IMG/VR virus record: IMGVR_UViG_3300014962_000004
Coordinates: 16,282-80,281 of that record
From: a virus
Reading direction: 5' to 3' (one strand)
Length of the DNA: 64,000 bases
Shown: positions 1-8,680 of the stretch, in pieces
How the letters are laid out: the number at the start of each line of letters is the position of its first letter
Numbering within the stretch: position 1 is the first letter of the stretch
Made by a program: the position numbers and the translations under genes
The notes under the pieces: model-generated
Database searches by the model: none
What the model saw: the letters and a program-made list of their open reading frames with translations, nothing else
Told to the model about the DNA's origin: nothing

Positions 1-75
1 ACCGTAAACCGCTCCGAACCACAGGGCGGCACCGAGCACGAGAACACCGGCACCGATGGTAACTTTGCGCCGCAT
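1..75 (-). CDS. N-terminal fragment of a small membrane or exported protein (runs off the left edge)
   Basis: Only the first 25 codons are present. The ATG at 75 has a strong ribosome binding site (AGGAGGT) seven bases upstream. The peptide begins MRRKVTIGAG and continues as a hydrophobic stretch (VLVLGAALWFGAVYG). A short basic N-terminus followed by a hydrophobic core is what a signal anchor or signal peptide looks like. It follows the preceding minus-strand gene after 33 bases, so it is probably the next cistron. Function cannot be inferred from this fragment. Confidence 0.6.
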   Translation of the reverse strand, partial: MRRKVTIGAGVLVLGAALWFGAVYG

Positions 76-87
76 GTCGACCTCCTG

Positions 88-103
88 CTCACTGATTAGT
101 GAG
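88..103. repeat. Perfect 6-bp inverted repeat just upstream of the left-edge gene
   Basis: CTCACT and AGTGAG flank a 4-base loop (GATT). The element lies in the 33-base gap between the gene ending at 109 and the ribosome binding site of the gene starting at 75. It could be a small RNA hairpin modulating translation or a protein-binding site. There is no U-tract, so a terminator is not favoured. Confidence 0.45.
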
Positions 104-108
104 TGTGG

Positions 109-378
109 TCACCACGTCAACAGGGTCTCTGGAAATTCTTCCTCGATGGAGTCGTCGTCGATGAGCGGGGACAGCAGGCCGCGCAGCTCCATCCTCATCA
201 CCGCCGGTAGGTTGCTGGCGGCAGGAGTCCACACGTATTCCCGAACGGCAAAACCGGAAAGCGACTCGCCAGGTGTGAGGACTACGTGAAATTTGAATTG
301 CGGCATGCGTTTCTTGACAAGCAAAGCGTCACTCAGGCTCGCCGCTACGATCACATTCGCCCGGATCAGCTTGGACAC
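109..378 (-). CDS. Hypothetical protein, 89 aa
   Basis: I do not recognise the family. The reading frame stays open further upstream, but that part lies inside the preceding gene. The GTG at 378 has a good ribosome binding site (GGAGAGGA, about six bases away), which sets the start. The first residues (VSKLIRANVIVAASL) are mildly hydrophobic and the C-terminus is acidic (LIDDDSIEEEF). It overlaps the end of the upstream gene by 50 bases, a long overlap for this genome but in a different frame. It is probably the penultimate cistron of the leftmost operon segment. Confidence 0.55.
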   Translation of the reverse strand: MSKLIRANVIVAASLSDALLVKKRMPQFKFHVVLTPGESLSGFAVREYVWTPAASNLPAVMRMELRGLLSPLIDDDSIEEEFPETLLTW

Positions 379-625
379 GGCGTTCCTCTCCGTTGACTTC
401 GACTCGGTAGCTTGCCACGTAGGCCAGTCGGTCGGGATCCGGGTAATCGGTTTCGATAATGATCCGAGTGACAGTTTCATCGGCTGCAGCCTCTCGCTGT
501 TGCGATTCCACCAGCCGCTCGACCAGTTGGCGCTCCCGGTCGTCGATCTGCCGGATGTCTCGGCGCAGAAACCCCACCAGCGTTCCCCGTATGTCGATCT
601 CTGCACGTGGTTGCGGATCTCTCAT
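329..625 (-). CDS. Hypothetical charged protein, 98 aa
   Basis: The family is not recognised. The protein is highly charged, with a predicted helical stretch rich in Arg, Glu and Gln around residues 20-48 (RRDIRQIDDRERQLVERL), likely a coiled coil, followed by a beta-prone stretch (TRIIIETDYPDPDRLAYVAS). The ATG at 625 overlaps the TGA of the upstream gene as ATGA, which indicates translational coupling. No catalytic motif is visible. Confidence 0.6.
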   Translation of the reverse strand: MRDPQPRAEIDIRGTLVGFLRRDIRQIDDRERQLVERLVESQQREAAADETVTRIIIETDYPDPDRLAYVASYRVEVNGEERRVQADPGECDRSGEPE

Positions 626-1035
626 TCCCCAGCCTGGATCACCGATCCGGCGACGGTGACCTTGATGTGGGAAGGAATCTCGCCTCGTTCTTTGGTGTAA
701 GCCTGCAGCTCAGCCAGAGTAGGAAAATCGAGCCATCCGGGTCCGGTGTAAGTCGGTATCAGAGGATCCAATCCTGCTGCCCGCGTTGCCTTTTCGCCCA
801 TGGCGCGATGATAGTCGGCAGGCTTTCCGCCGTTGGCATTCATGACGTTTAAGCAGCCGGTGTGACACAGCGCCATCGCGGCCTTGCCCTGATAGAACTG
901 ACGCTGGTCGGTCTCGCCGATCTCCTGGCTGCACAGGAAGCACTTGTCGCTCCAATGCAGCGGAGACATTCCCGTCTCAGTGTTGAGGCCAGCCGAAAAT
1001 GACTGCGCGGTAGGCTTTTTCGGAATATCGGCCAT
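622..1035 (-). CDS. Putative Zn-binding protein, 137 aa
   Basis: Unrecognised family. Residues about 32-61 contain two Cys pairs (KCFLC and LCHTGC) separated by about 20 residues, a spacing compatible with a four-Cys or Cys/His zinc site. The rest is hydrophilic. The start at 1035 overlaps the stop of the upstream gene by one base (TGATG), and its own stop overlaps the next start, so it is embedded in a coupled operon. Confidence 0.65.
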   Translation of the reverse strand: MADIPKKPTAQSFSAGLNTETGMSPLHWSDKCFLCSQEIGETDQRQFYQGKAAMALCHTGCLNVMNANGGKPADYHRAMGEKATRAAGLDPLIPTYTGPGWLDFPTLAELQAYTKERGEIPSHIKVTVAGSVIQAGE

Positions 1036-1505
1036 CAGTAAATGTCTTTCTTCTTGCCGGACTCTTTCAGCTCACCGGTGTTGGGGTCGATGACACCCTT
1101 GATGCCGTCGAACACGCCCTCGCGAACCTCGAACTTCTGCTTGTCGTGGTCGTAATCGAACAGCTTAGCTGTGCGACCGGTGATGATCACCTGCGGAATC
1201 CAATACAAGTTGTTGTCGTCCTCGTCATCGCTGACGGTCGGCGACTGGGCAAGCGGGAATCCCTCAGCGTCAGTCTTCTCGGTCTGCCACTCCCACAGCA
1301 CGTCGCAAGTAAAACCCGCTTCGTTGATGCGCTCGGACAGCTCTTTGGCATAGCGCGCCCGGCGGGCCGCATCCTCGACCGGCGTGAGCAGCTTGCCCTC
1401 CCGGTACCGTGCCGCCATGGTGCGAGCGATGTCGCGCAACCTGTCCTTGTCGGACTCGTAGAGTTCCTTGACTTCAGGACGAAAGTTAAACTCCGCGTCG
1501 GACAT
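1035..1505 (-). CDS. Hypothetical acidic protein, 156 aa
   Basis: I do not recognise it. The N-terminal 60 residues are helical and rich in Arg, Glu and Asp. A short acidic run (SDDEDDNN) lies near residue 92, and the C-terminal third is beta-prone. The ATG at 1505 directly abuts the TGA of the upstream 337-aa gene (TGAATG). No membrane segment or catalytic signature is visible. Confidence 0.6.
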   Translation of the reverse strand: MSDAEFNFRPEVKELYESDKDRLRDIARTMAARYREGKLLTPVEDAARRARYAKELSERINEAGFTCDVLWEWQTEKTDAEGFPLAQSPTVSDDEDDNNLYWIPQVIITGRTAKLFDYDHDKQKFEVREGVFDGIKGVIDPNTGELKESGKKKDIY

Positions 1506-2519
1506 TCACGCCTCCGGGAGCAAGCGCTCGCAGGTGCCGCAGCGGTGCGTGACGGCATCAGTCTGGAACGCGAGATCGCCGGACAGGTGCTGCAGCTTGA
1601 GCATGGTCTTGTAATTCACTGAGCCGTTGGCGATCTCGGTGAAGATCTGCTGAATGTCGTAGAGCGTCGCATCCTCCGGGAGGATGTTGACGCGCTCGAT
1701 GATGCGGTCCATCAGGCGAGCCGTCAGACCGTACTCACGCCCCAGCTGGTAGGCAAATCGGACCGGGCTGCCGGGCGGAAACTTGGTGGCCAGCGCGGCG
1801 TAGTCGGCAAGCTTCTGGTCGAGGTCACCCATCACCCGCTGGCACGCCCCCTCCAACTCGACGAAGATGTCGTCGATGGTATTGCCCTTGAGCCGGATGG
1901 TGCCCTCGGCTTCGGGAGAGGTGGAGCCGTTGGTGCACCACAGCCGGTGCAGGTAGGTCAGCACCTGGGGTGCCTCGACCTCGGTGGGGTTGGAGATGAT
2001 GCGGACTCCGCCGTGCGTGATGTCGCCGACGGTGCGGTCGCCGCGACGGCGATCCTCGATGCGGTCGTCCGGCGCAATCTCGACATGGTGCGGGGTGATG
2101 ATGTCGATGTGGAAGCGTGTGTCGTTGCGGATCAGCTGCACGACCTCGAAGCTGGGGTCCATGGTCTCGACGATCACGTCGGCCACGCGGGCCAGCGGCA
2201 GGATCAGCAGGCCGGGCTTGTGGATGGTCACCCAGTTGTCGCCGACAGTTTCGATCACAGCGGCGGCGTTGCCCTTGCGCTGCAGCCAGTAGTTGAGGTT
2301 GGTCGCCTTGAGATCCGGCGGACACTTGGCGAGGTACGCCTTGGACACGCCGAGGTACTGGGCCAGGCTGCGCTCGGCCTGCTCGTCGAGCTGGAACTGC
2401 TCGCCGTTGGACAGCGCGATGGTGCGGGCTTCCGGGTCGACGCTGATGTCTCCGAGGGTGGTTTCTAGAGTGCGTTCCTGTACCCCGGCGAGGTGTTCCT
2501 TGAGGTCAGCGACAAGCAT
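1506..2519 (-). CDS. Phage protein resembling the DUF932 family, 337 aa
   Basis: The ATG at 2519 (MLVADLKEHL) is chosen because upstream codons of this frame look non-coding. Features that recall DUF932-type phage and plasmid proteins are an N-terminal segment like LGVSKAYLAKCPPDL, a central segment describing a recurring domain (DNWVTIHKPG, then RIISNPTEVEAPQVLTYLHR) and the phrase LWCTNGS near residue 191. DUF932 proteins are common in phage and plasmid replication regions but have no established biochemical role. The C-terminus carries a CGTC pair. The family match is from pattern memory and should be treated as tentative. Confidence 0.55.
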   Translation of the reverse strand: MLVADLKEHLAGVQERTLETTLGDISVDPEARTIALSNGEQFQLDEQAERSLAQYLGVSKAYLAKCPPDLKATNLNYWLQRKGNAAAVIETVGDNWVTIHKPGLLILPLARVADVIVETMDPSFEVVQLIRNDTRFHIDIITPHHVEIAPDDRIEDRRRGDRTVGDITHGGVRIISNPTEVEAPQVLTYLHRLWCTNGSTSPEAEGTIRLKGNTIDDIFVELEGACQRVMGDLDQKLADYAALATKFPPGSPVRFAYQLGREYGLTARLMDRIIERVNILPEDATLYDIQQIFTEIANGSVNYKTMLKLQHLSGDLAFQTDAVTHRCGTCERLLPEA

Positions 2520-2580
2520 GGGTGCTCCGTTTCTGTGGGCGGACTGCGTTCCGGCGTGGGCCAGACTACACCACGGGAAG

Positions 2581-5500
2581 CTAGTTTCCGGTGATCGCCG
2601 CGAGGATTTTCTGCAGCTGCTCGGCAAGGTTTTCGATTGCATCTTCGAGCGCGCCGACGGCGGTCGTCACGAAGTCCAGCGGGGCGGGGACGGCGCTGGT
2701 TCCGGTCAGCCCGGTGCCGCCGGTGATCTGCCGGAGCACGCTCTCGAACGCGGCACCCGCGTCGGCGGAAACCCCGTCGGTGATCGCCAGCTTCTGCAAG
2801 AAGTCGGTGACCTGACCCTTAATCTTGCCGTCGGTGTCGGTGATTTCCTGGCCGGTGATGAGATACACAGCGTCGCCGATGAGGCCGGTGACGGTGTCGA
2901 CTACGCCGGTGCCGAGCGCAACCACACCGCCACTGACCGCTGTAATGACTTTGGTGAACAACGCGATGATCTCGGTCAGGCCGGTCGGCAGCAGCGCGGT
3001 GTCTACGGTGGTGGCCGTCGGTGCCACGCCGGACTTCTGTGCGGGCTTGGGGTCGGGCTGGAAGATTGACCACTTCGTCACCAGCGTCGATGTCGAATTC
3101 TGCAGCGAGACTTCAACTTTCGGGTTGGTGCCGTTGAACAGCCGGTAAGAGTAATAGTTCAGGACGGCGTAGTCCTCAGTGATGACGACGGTGAACTGGG
3201 ATGCCGACTGCGCGGTGACGTTGAAATTCTTGACCGTCTTGAATGAAGCGATGGCCCGGCGGATGTTGTCGGCGGTGGTGGCCGAGGAGGTCGAGAGGGT
3301 GATCGGCTCGCTGACGTGGCCGTCGTGGATGAGCCTGAACTTGCCCGAGGTCGGAGATCCGGAGATGGTGATCTGGTAGGTGTTGACGTTGACCCGGCTG
3401 GTGGTGACGAATGGGAATCCCTGGCGGGTGCGCGGCGCGCGGTCGGTGGCGAATGCCCACGACCAGTTCTGCGACTGCGTGGGTTCGGGGGTGTACGGGG
3501 TGAACGTGTAGCCGGAGCCGTGTGGGACGGCGATGGCTTTGTCGCGTCCGGAGGCCATCACCGCGATGTCGGCGGTGGACTGGTTGTGAATGGTGTAGGG
3601 CATGTAGGCGACCGGGTCTGTTGAGGTCGACGACAACAGCGCCGGAGCGGCGAATGACAGCGCCAATGGCGCTCCGGCCAGCTGGGGAGAACCAAGTCCG
3701 AACAAGGCGTTGATGAGGTTCTGGAAGCCATTGGTGACCTGGCTGATGAGCGCGTCGACCGGGCTGGTGATGGTGGTGTAGAGGGTGTCGGCCAGGGTGG
3801 TGATGGTGCCGACGATGTCGGCTGAGCCGCCGGTGATGAGGTTGAGGATGTTGGCCAGATTCTCCGCCGGGGTGCCGTAGTCGCCGGGGAGGTCGACCAG
3901 ACCGCCGGAGATCAGGTTGAGGAATTGGTCGACCGCCCCGAGCACCAGATTGCCGGTGTCGCCGACCACGCCGGTGAGGGTGCGGGTGGCTTGCTCCAGC
4001 AGGGTGGCCACAGTGCTGGCTATGAACGCGCCAGTCTTGATCGCTCCGCTGGTGATGCCGTTGACGATGTTCTTGAATTCTTCGAGCAGCGAGTCGATGA
4101 GCGTCTGCCGGTCGTCGTTGACGATGGTGCACATGGCGGTGTCGTCGTCAATGTCGGCGTTGACCGAATCAGACAGCGTGACGTAGAAGGTCTCGTCCGG
4201 CTCGTAGTGAAAGTCGCTGCGAACAGTGACGGTGATCTGTTGGGAAATAATTCCGGGCGCAAACGTGAGGGTTCCGGATGCTGCGACGAAATCCTGTCCG
4301 GCAGAAGCTGTTCCGGCTTGAGTGCCGGTGGTGTAGCTGACCGTGACCTCGTCAGAGGTTGACGACGACAGGGTGACCCGGAAAACGACGGTGGCGTTTC
4401 CGAGGTTGCCTTCTTTGACAGTTGCGTCTTCGATACTGAGGGTGGGCGCGAAGCTGATGGGCGCGTCTGGAACTTGGATTGCGCCTTCGGTCGTGATGGT
4501 GGTGCCGACCACTTTGGCGGTCGGTGGCAGGATGAGGGTGTGCGGTCCGGTTCCGGTGAGAACCTGGACGTGATCGCTGAACTCATCGAGGTAGCTCACG
4601 CCGGACGTGGTGGGGATGATTCCGTAACCGGGGGTGAGCGGGATCTGCGGCTGCAGGTAGCTTCCGCCGTTCTGGTACGTCGAAGTGCTGGGGGCGATGG
4701 GGTAGGTGAAACCGTGCGGCTTCCAGCTCTGCTCCACTTTTCGACTGACGTAAGTGGTGGATTTCCAGGACGCTTCCGGGGCAAGCGCCGCCTGGCTGGT
4801 GCCGAGGCTTGCCACTCCTGGTGATCCGGTGTTTCCGGTTCCGGTGAGGATCCCGGTGATGGCGCGGATGAGATCTTCGAGGAACTTGACCGGATTGAGC
4901 GTAACGAGGTCGTTGCCCAGACCCAGGATGGTGTTAATGGTGCCCTGAAGGTAACTCTGCGCCGTCTCAACGGCCTGCGACACACTGGATCCGGTGATTG
5001 CCTGAAAGATGTTCTGCAACAACGTGGCCGGGTCAGTGACTTGTTGCACGACCCCGGTGATGGCGTTGATGAACTCGCCGACCAGACCGGTGACGACTTC
5101 GGTGACAGTTCCGGCCTGACCGGTGATGATGAAAGCGGCCTGGCTGAACAGATCGCTAAGCGAGCTGATCACGCCGGAGGTGGTGCGGATGAAGCCGTTG
5201 ACGATGCCGCCCAGCAGCGCATTGATGCGGGCTACGATGGCGGCAAGCAGGGACTGCACGGTGACCGGCACGGTGTCGGACAGTGAAACCGAGCCGAGAG
5301 TTGCGCCGGTGGTGGGGTTGATGACGATTAACGTGTTGTCCTGAGCATTGGTTGCGTACAGCTTGCCGTTGTTCAGGAAGATTTGAACCGCGCCCAAATC
5401 GGTTCCGGTGCAGAAGGTTTGAGAAACCGTGGTGACTGGGTTCTCAATGGTGGCAGGATCCAAGACAGAGATCGTGTCGGCGGTGTTGGCGAGGTAGATC

Positions 5501-6984
5501 TTGTCGGATCCGGCCAGCAGTGTCAGTCCGATGTTAGGGATCGGAGACAGGTCGAAGACGCGGTTGGTGGTGGTGCTGATGCCCAACACACGGTCGGTTC
5601 CGCCGACGTAAAGGTTGTCGTCTTTGCGAGTGATGATGGTGGGAGAATCCTGGCCACCGAGCGGGATGTTCTTGATGACCTTGTTGGTGGTTGTGTTGAT
5701 CACCGACACCGTTTTGCTTCGCTGATTGGCGACATAAAGCCGAGATCCGGATGAGTTGAGGACAATCCCGAAAGGCTTTTCTCCGACGGTGATCGAGCTG
5801 ACCGCTTTGTTCTTGTCAGTGTCGATGATTGAGATGGTGTTGGTGTCAGATTGCGCGACGTACAGCGCCGCCTGGGTGGGATGGAACACCATGTCGCTGG
5901 AAGTCTTGCCGACCAAAATCTCGGCAACGATCTTGTACTCTTTGGCCGGGTCGTGCACGGTGATGCTGTTGGTGGTTCGGTTCATCACGTAAATCTTGTC
6001 GGCGTGGAACGCCAGCGCCCACGGTCCGTTGCGTGTGGTGAAACTGCCGACGGCAGTGGGCTTGGCCGGATCGGTTACGTCGATGATTTTGACTTTGTTG
6101 GCTTTGTAGTCGGCGACGTAAGCCTTCTTGCCGTCCGGGCTGACGGCGAGCGCCAGCCGGGCATCACCGGAGTTGAGGGTGGCCGGTTGGGTCGTCTTGG
6201 ACGTGGCCATCAGGTAGTAGGTGTCGCGGTAGCGGGCCATTGAGCACGGCCCGTCGGCGGGCAGCTCGACACCTTTCTCGTCGACGATCCCGGCCATCTG
6301 ATCGCGATTGGAATTCCAGCTGCCGGATCCCCAGAACAGCCAGTCCGGGGTGGGGCTGGCATCCGGATTCAGGCCGATGCGTCCCCAGTTCTTGCGGCCC
6401 ACGGTGAGCTTGCCGGTGGGGCTTGCCCCGAACACCCAGAGGTACCGGATGTCGACGAACAGACCCAGGCTGAGGTCGCCGGGCACAAACTCTTCGCCGA
6501 GCAGTGTGATGCCGGTGTAGGGGTTGACGCGGAAGTTCTGCAGCAACGCCTGGGTGGTGTCTGCGTCGGCGGAAGTCTTGTAGGTACTCAGGGTGAACAA
6601 GTATTCGCCCCGGCTGGCGGCGGCGACCAGGGTGCGCGGGCCGGGCAGCTCGGACGGGATCAGGGTGACCTTGTCGATCTGGCCGGTCTTCAGGCCGATG
6701 GGTGCCCAGCACGGTGCTGTTGACAGGCTGTAGTCGCTATACAGCAGCACGCCGTTGATCGTGACCGGGGACAGGGTGGCGTTGGTGAGTCGCCGGGAGA
6801 ACAGGGCCAGGTATCTGCCGTCCGGCATCGGGTGAAACCAGATGGGCTGAGCAGCGGCGAGGGTGGCGGGATCGTAAATAATGCCGGAGCGCGGGGCCTT
6901 CTGGTCGCGAGAGGCGGTGACGACACTCATCCCATGCTCGTCTATGGACGACGGGATGACTTGGAGCGTCGCTTCGGTGGCCAC
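2581..6984 (-). CDS. Large beta-propeller/Calx-beta protein, 1467 aa, probable surface or adhesion protein
   Basis: Domains in order. Residues 1-265 form a beta-rich domain with Trp- and Asp-rich strands. Residues about 270-565 carry YVTN-type propeller repeats (VSPDGKKAYVADYKANKVKIIDV and five or so similar units). Residues 570-715 are hydrophobic, helix-prone and rich in ITG/LTG. Residues about 848-958 form a Calx-beta domain (VKEGN start, DFHYEPDETF near the end, IVNDD terminus). Residues 960-1130 and 1365-1467 again hold amphipathic ITG-type segments. The GTG start at 6984 has an AGGAAGG site six bases upstream. YVTN propellers and Calx-beta domains are extracellular, ligand-binding folds, so virion surface attachment or host-envelope binding is plausible. 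The gene is nevertheless in the replication half, 25 kb from the tail genes. No signal peptide is evident. Confidence 0.7.
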   Translation of the reverse strand: MATEATLQVIPSSIDEHGMSVVTASRDQKAPRSGIIYDPATLAAAQPIWFHPMPDGRYLALFSRRLTNATLSPVTINGVLLYSDYSLSTAPCWAPIGLKTGQIDKVTLIPSELPGPRTLVAAASRGEYLFTLSTYKTSADADTTQALLQNFRVNPYTGITLLGEEFVPGDLSLGLFVDIRYLWVFGASPTGKLTVGRKNWGRIGLNPDASPTPDWLFWGSGSWNSNRDQMAGIVDEKGVELPADGPCSMARYRDTYYLMATSKTTQPATLNSGDARLALAVSPDGKKAYVADYKANKVKIIDVTDPAKPTAVGSFTTRNGPWALAFHADKIYVMNRTTNSITVHDPAKEYKIVAEILVGKTSSDMVFHPTQAALYVAQSDTNTISIIDTDKNKAVSSITVGEKPFGIVLNSSGSRLYVANQRSKTVSVINTTTNKVIKNIPLGGQDSPTIITRKDDNLYVGGTDRVLGISTTTNRVFDLSPIPNIGLTLLAGSDKIYLANTADTISVLDPATIENPVTTVSQTFCTGTDLGAVQIFLNNGKLYATNAQDNTLIVINPTTGATLGSVSLSDTVPVTVQSLLAAIVARINALLGGIVNGFIRTTSGVISSLSDLFSQAAFIITGQAGTVTEVVTGLVGEFINAITGVVQQVTDPATLLQNIFQAITGSSVSQAVETAQSYLQGTINTILGLGNDLVTLNPVKFLEDLIRAITGILTGTGNTGSPGVASLGTSQAALAPEASWKSTTYVSRKVEQSWKPHGFTYPIAPSTSTYQNGGSYLQPQIPLTPGYGIIPTTSGVSYLDEFSDHVQVLTGTGPHTLILPPTAKVVGTTITTEGAIQVPDAPISFAPTLSIEDATVKEGNLGNATVVFRVTLSSSTSDEVTVSYTTGTQAGTASAGQDFVAASGTLTFAPGIISQQITVTVRSDFHYEPDETFYVTLSDSVNADIDDDTAMCTIVNDDRQTLIDSLLEEFKNIVNGITSGAIKTGAFIASTVATLLEQATRTLTGVVGDTGNLVLGAVDQFLNLISGGLVDLPGDYGTPAENLANILNLITGGSADIVGTITTLADTLYTTITSPVDALISQVTNGFQNLINALFGLGSPQLAGAPLALSFAAPALLSSTSTDPVAYMPYTIHNQSTADIAVMASGRDKAIAVPHGSGYTFTPYTPEPTQSQNWSWAFATDRAPRTRQGFPFVTTSRVNVNTYQITISGSPTSGKFRLIHDGHVSEPITLSTSSATTADNIRRAIASFKTVKNFNVTAQSASQFTVVITEDYAVLNYYSYRLFNGTNPKVEVSLQNSTSTLVTKWSIFQPDPKPAQKSGVAPTATTVDTALLPTGLTEIIALFTKVITAVSGGVVALGTGVVDTVTGLIGDAVYLITGQEITDTDGKIKGQVTDFLQKLAITDGVSADAGAAFESVLRQITGGTGLTGTSAVPAPLDFVTTAVGALEDAIENLAEQLQKILAAITGN

Positions 6985-7042
6985 TGTTGCCCTTCCTGCT
7001 ACTACCTCTTGTGGCCGGTCCTAGACGGCTTTACAGGGGTGC

Positions 7043-7813
7043 TCAGTCCTCGCCCAGAGTGTCGTTGGCATCCGAGGACAGAATCGGGTCGTAGCCGACA
7101 TCGTCGTCGTCCTCGTCGTCGTCGATCACGTCGGCCTCGACAATGTCGTCCCGGACGGTGCCGCGCAGCTCGTCGATGCGGTCGGAGATCTGCGCCATGA
7201 GGGCAGGCGGCACCACGTCGCGGACGGCCTGCTGCAGCATGGCCACGTCCCGGCGCATCTGAGCGATCTGCTCTTCGACCGCGCCGTCGCGCTGCAATTC
7301 TTCGAGCTTGAGCTGCGCCTTGAGGCCGGTTTCGTAGTCGACGACCGTGTCCTCGGCGACCAGGTGCTCGAAGCCTTTTTGCGCGACAATGTCCAAGTAC
7401 GCCATGCCGGTCAGGAGGTGCGCCGCCGCGTCGCCCAGCTCGTCGGCAACCTGGGCCTTGCGCCGTTCGAGGATCCGGCGGCGGGCGGCGTTAGCCGGAT
7501 CCTGGGTGTTGAAGTGCCGCTCGGAGTGCCGCAGGATAGACCAGTAGGTGATCTGGTTCTTCTTGCTCCGCTTGGCGTTGAGGTCTTCGACGTACTCGAC
7601 GATCTCGCCGACCTTCATCCCGTAGGCCAGCAGCCGGTTAACCCGGCTACGCGACTCAGGATCCTGGCAGACCCGGCACCGGTGCTCCGGCAGCGGACGA
7701 TCCCGGTTTTCGCGCCGGATCGCGGCGACCTCGCGGTTGATCTCCGCATCGAGCTGGCGACCGGTCAACCCGCCTGCGGCCAATACCCGGCGGGGTGGGC
7801 GCGGTTCGGTCAT
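7043..7813 (-). CDS. Putative DNA-binding protein with a terminase-small-subunit-like N-terminus, 256 aa
   Basis: Residues about 46-100 have a CRVC pair followed by a segment like RVNRLLAYGMKVGEIVEYV and then YWSILRHSERHF. That arrangement, a short zinc-like element followed by a helix-turn-helix ending in RHxxxH, is frequent in phage small-terminase-like and related HTH proteins. A long helical, probably coiled-coil section follows (residues 105-215), with a very acidic tail (DDDEDDDDV). It starts with ATG at 7813 and stands between two unknown genes. A packaging role would be unusual in this location, so DNA binding in replication or regulation is equally possible. Confidence 0.5.
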   Translation of the reverse strand: MTEPRPPRRVLAAGGLTGRQLDAEINREVAAIRRENRDRPLPEHRCRVCQDPESRSRVNRLLAYGMKVGEIVEYVEDLNAKRSKKNQITYWSILRHSERHFNTQDPANAARRRILERRKAQVADELGDAAAHLLTGMAYLDIVAQKGFEHLVAEDTVVDYETGLKAQLKLEELQRDGAVEEQIAQMRRDVAMLQQAVRDVVPPALMAQISDRIDELRGTVRDDIVEADVIDDDEDDDDVGYDPILSSDANDTLGED

Positions 7814-7829
7814 CGACGGCCTCCTGGGA

Positions 7830-8096
7830 TTAGTCGTCGCTGGGTCGTCGACCCGGCCTGGCCCCCGCCAGCGGGCTGTAGGCCCGCCGGTAGAGACCTT
7901 GCCGGATAGAGGGATCCGGCACCCCGTTGGAATTGAGCACCTCGCGGGCTTGCCGCAAATTCAACTGCTCTTCGGTGAGATAATCTTTCTTTTCGGACAA
8001 CGCGGTGATTCCGCGTCGACCTTCGCGCAATATCGCGTTGGCTTGTTCTTCGAGATCCGCATTGATTCCGCTGTACAAATTGCTCAGCATGGACAT
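7830..8096 (-). CDS. Hypothetical protein, 88 aa
   Basis: Unrecognised. It is mostly helical and hydrophilic, with a basic Arg-rich C-terminus (YRRAYSPLAGARPGRRP). The start is ATG at 8096 or a second ATG two codons later; ribosome binding support is moderate (GAAGG). It lies 16 bases upstream of the 256-aa DNA-binding candidate. Confidence 0.5.
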   Translation of the reverse strand: MSMLSNLYSGINADLEEQANAILREGRRGITALSEKKDYLTEEQLNLRQAREVLNSNGVPDPSIRQGLYRRAYSPLAGARPGRRPSDD

Positions 8097-8149
8097 CCGG
8101 TCGGTGATCCTTCACCTCAGATGCCACTTCGGCATATCTAGACTGTAGG

Positions 8150-8680
8150 TCAGGCACCGTCGTCTCCGGTGTCTGAATCGGTTGACTTCAACCGTTCTTC
8201 AGGAACGCTACATCCTGATTCAGAGGCAGCTGTAAATTCTTGTGATTTCGGCGTGTCTTCACAGGGTTTCTTGCGGCGCTTGCGCCGGGCGGCGGCGGGA
8301 TTCCAGGTGCCGTTCTGCTTCGCGTCGTAGGCGGCAATCATCTTTTTGAGGCCGTCGTCGCTGTATTGCTGGACCGGCGTGCTCCACCGGCTGTTCGGCA
8401 GCAGGATGGCGGTGGCGGCGGACTCGGTGTAGCCGCGCAGGCAAATCAGCTCGAAAGCCTGACGCTGGCGCAGCGGCAGGATGTCGATGCCGGTCATCAG
8501 GTCGCCAATGTAGATTTCCTCGCCGTCCACGCACAGAATGTCGTCGACCTCGCCGGTTTCACGCAGCGACTGCCAGTGGTAATAGTTCTGATATATCCGC
8601 TTGAATAATTGAATGCGGCGTTTGGACGACGAATACTCACCGTCCTTATCGGGGTCATACGAAGGGAGTCTTCTTCCCAT
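8150..8680 (-). CDS. Sigma-region-4-like HTH protein, 176 aa
   Basis: Residues about 67-118 match the style of sigma-70 region 4: LPLRQRQAFELICLRGYTE, then an alanine-containing turn, a variable insert, and a second helix (QQYSDDGLKKMIAAY). The sigma region 2 signature for -10 recognition and core binding is not seen. The C-terminus is basic (RRKRRKK) and then disordered, Ser/Glu/Asp rich. It could be a stand-alone anti-sigma, activator or minimal sigma-like regulator, or a DNA-binding replication protein using the same HTH. ATG at 8680; the gene overlaps its upstream neighbour by 26 bases. Confidence 0.5.
   Translation of the reverse strand: MGRRLPSYDPDKDGEYSSSKRRIQLFKRIYQNYYHWQSLRETGEVDDILCVDGEEIYIGDLMTGIDILPLRQRQAFELICLRGYTESAATAILLPNSRWSTPVQQYSDDGLKKMIAAYDAKQNGTWNPAAARRKRRKKPCEDTPKSQEFTAASESGCSVPEERLKSTDSDTGDDGA

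Noticed and set aside
2293-3069. Long plus-strand frame opposite the left-end genes
   Set aside because: It is the mirror of real minus-strand genes caused by high GC at third positions; composition is Arg/Val/Gly rich without domains.
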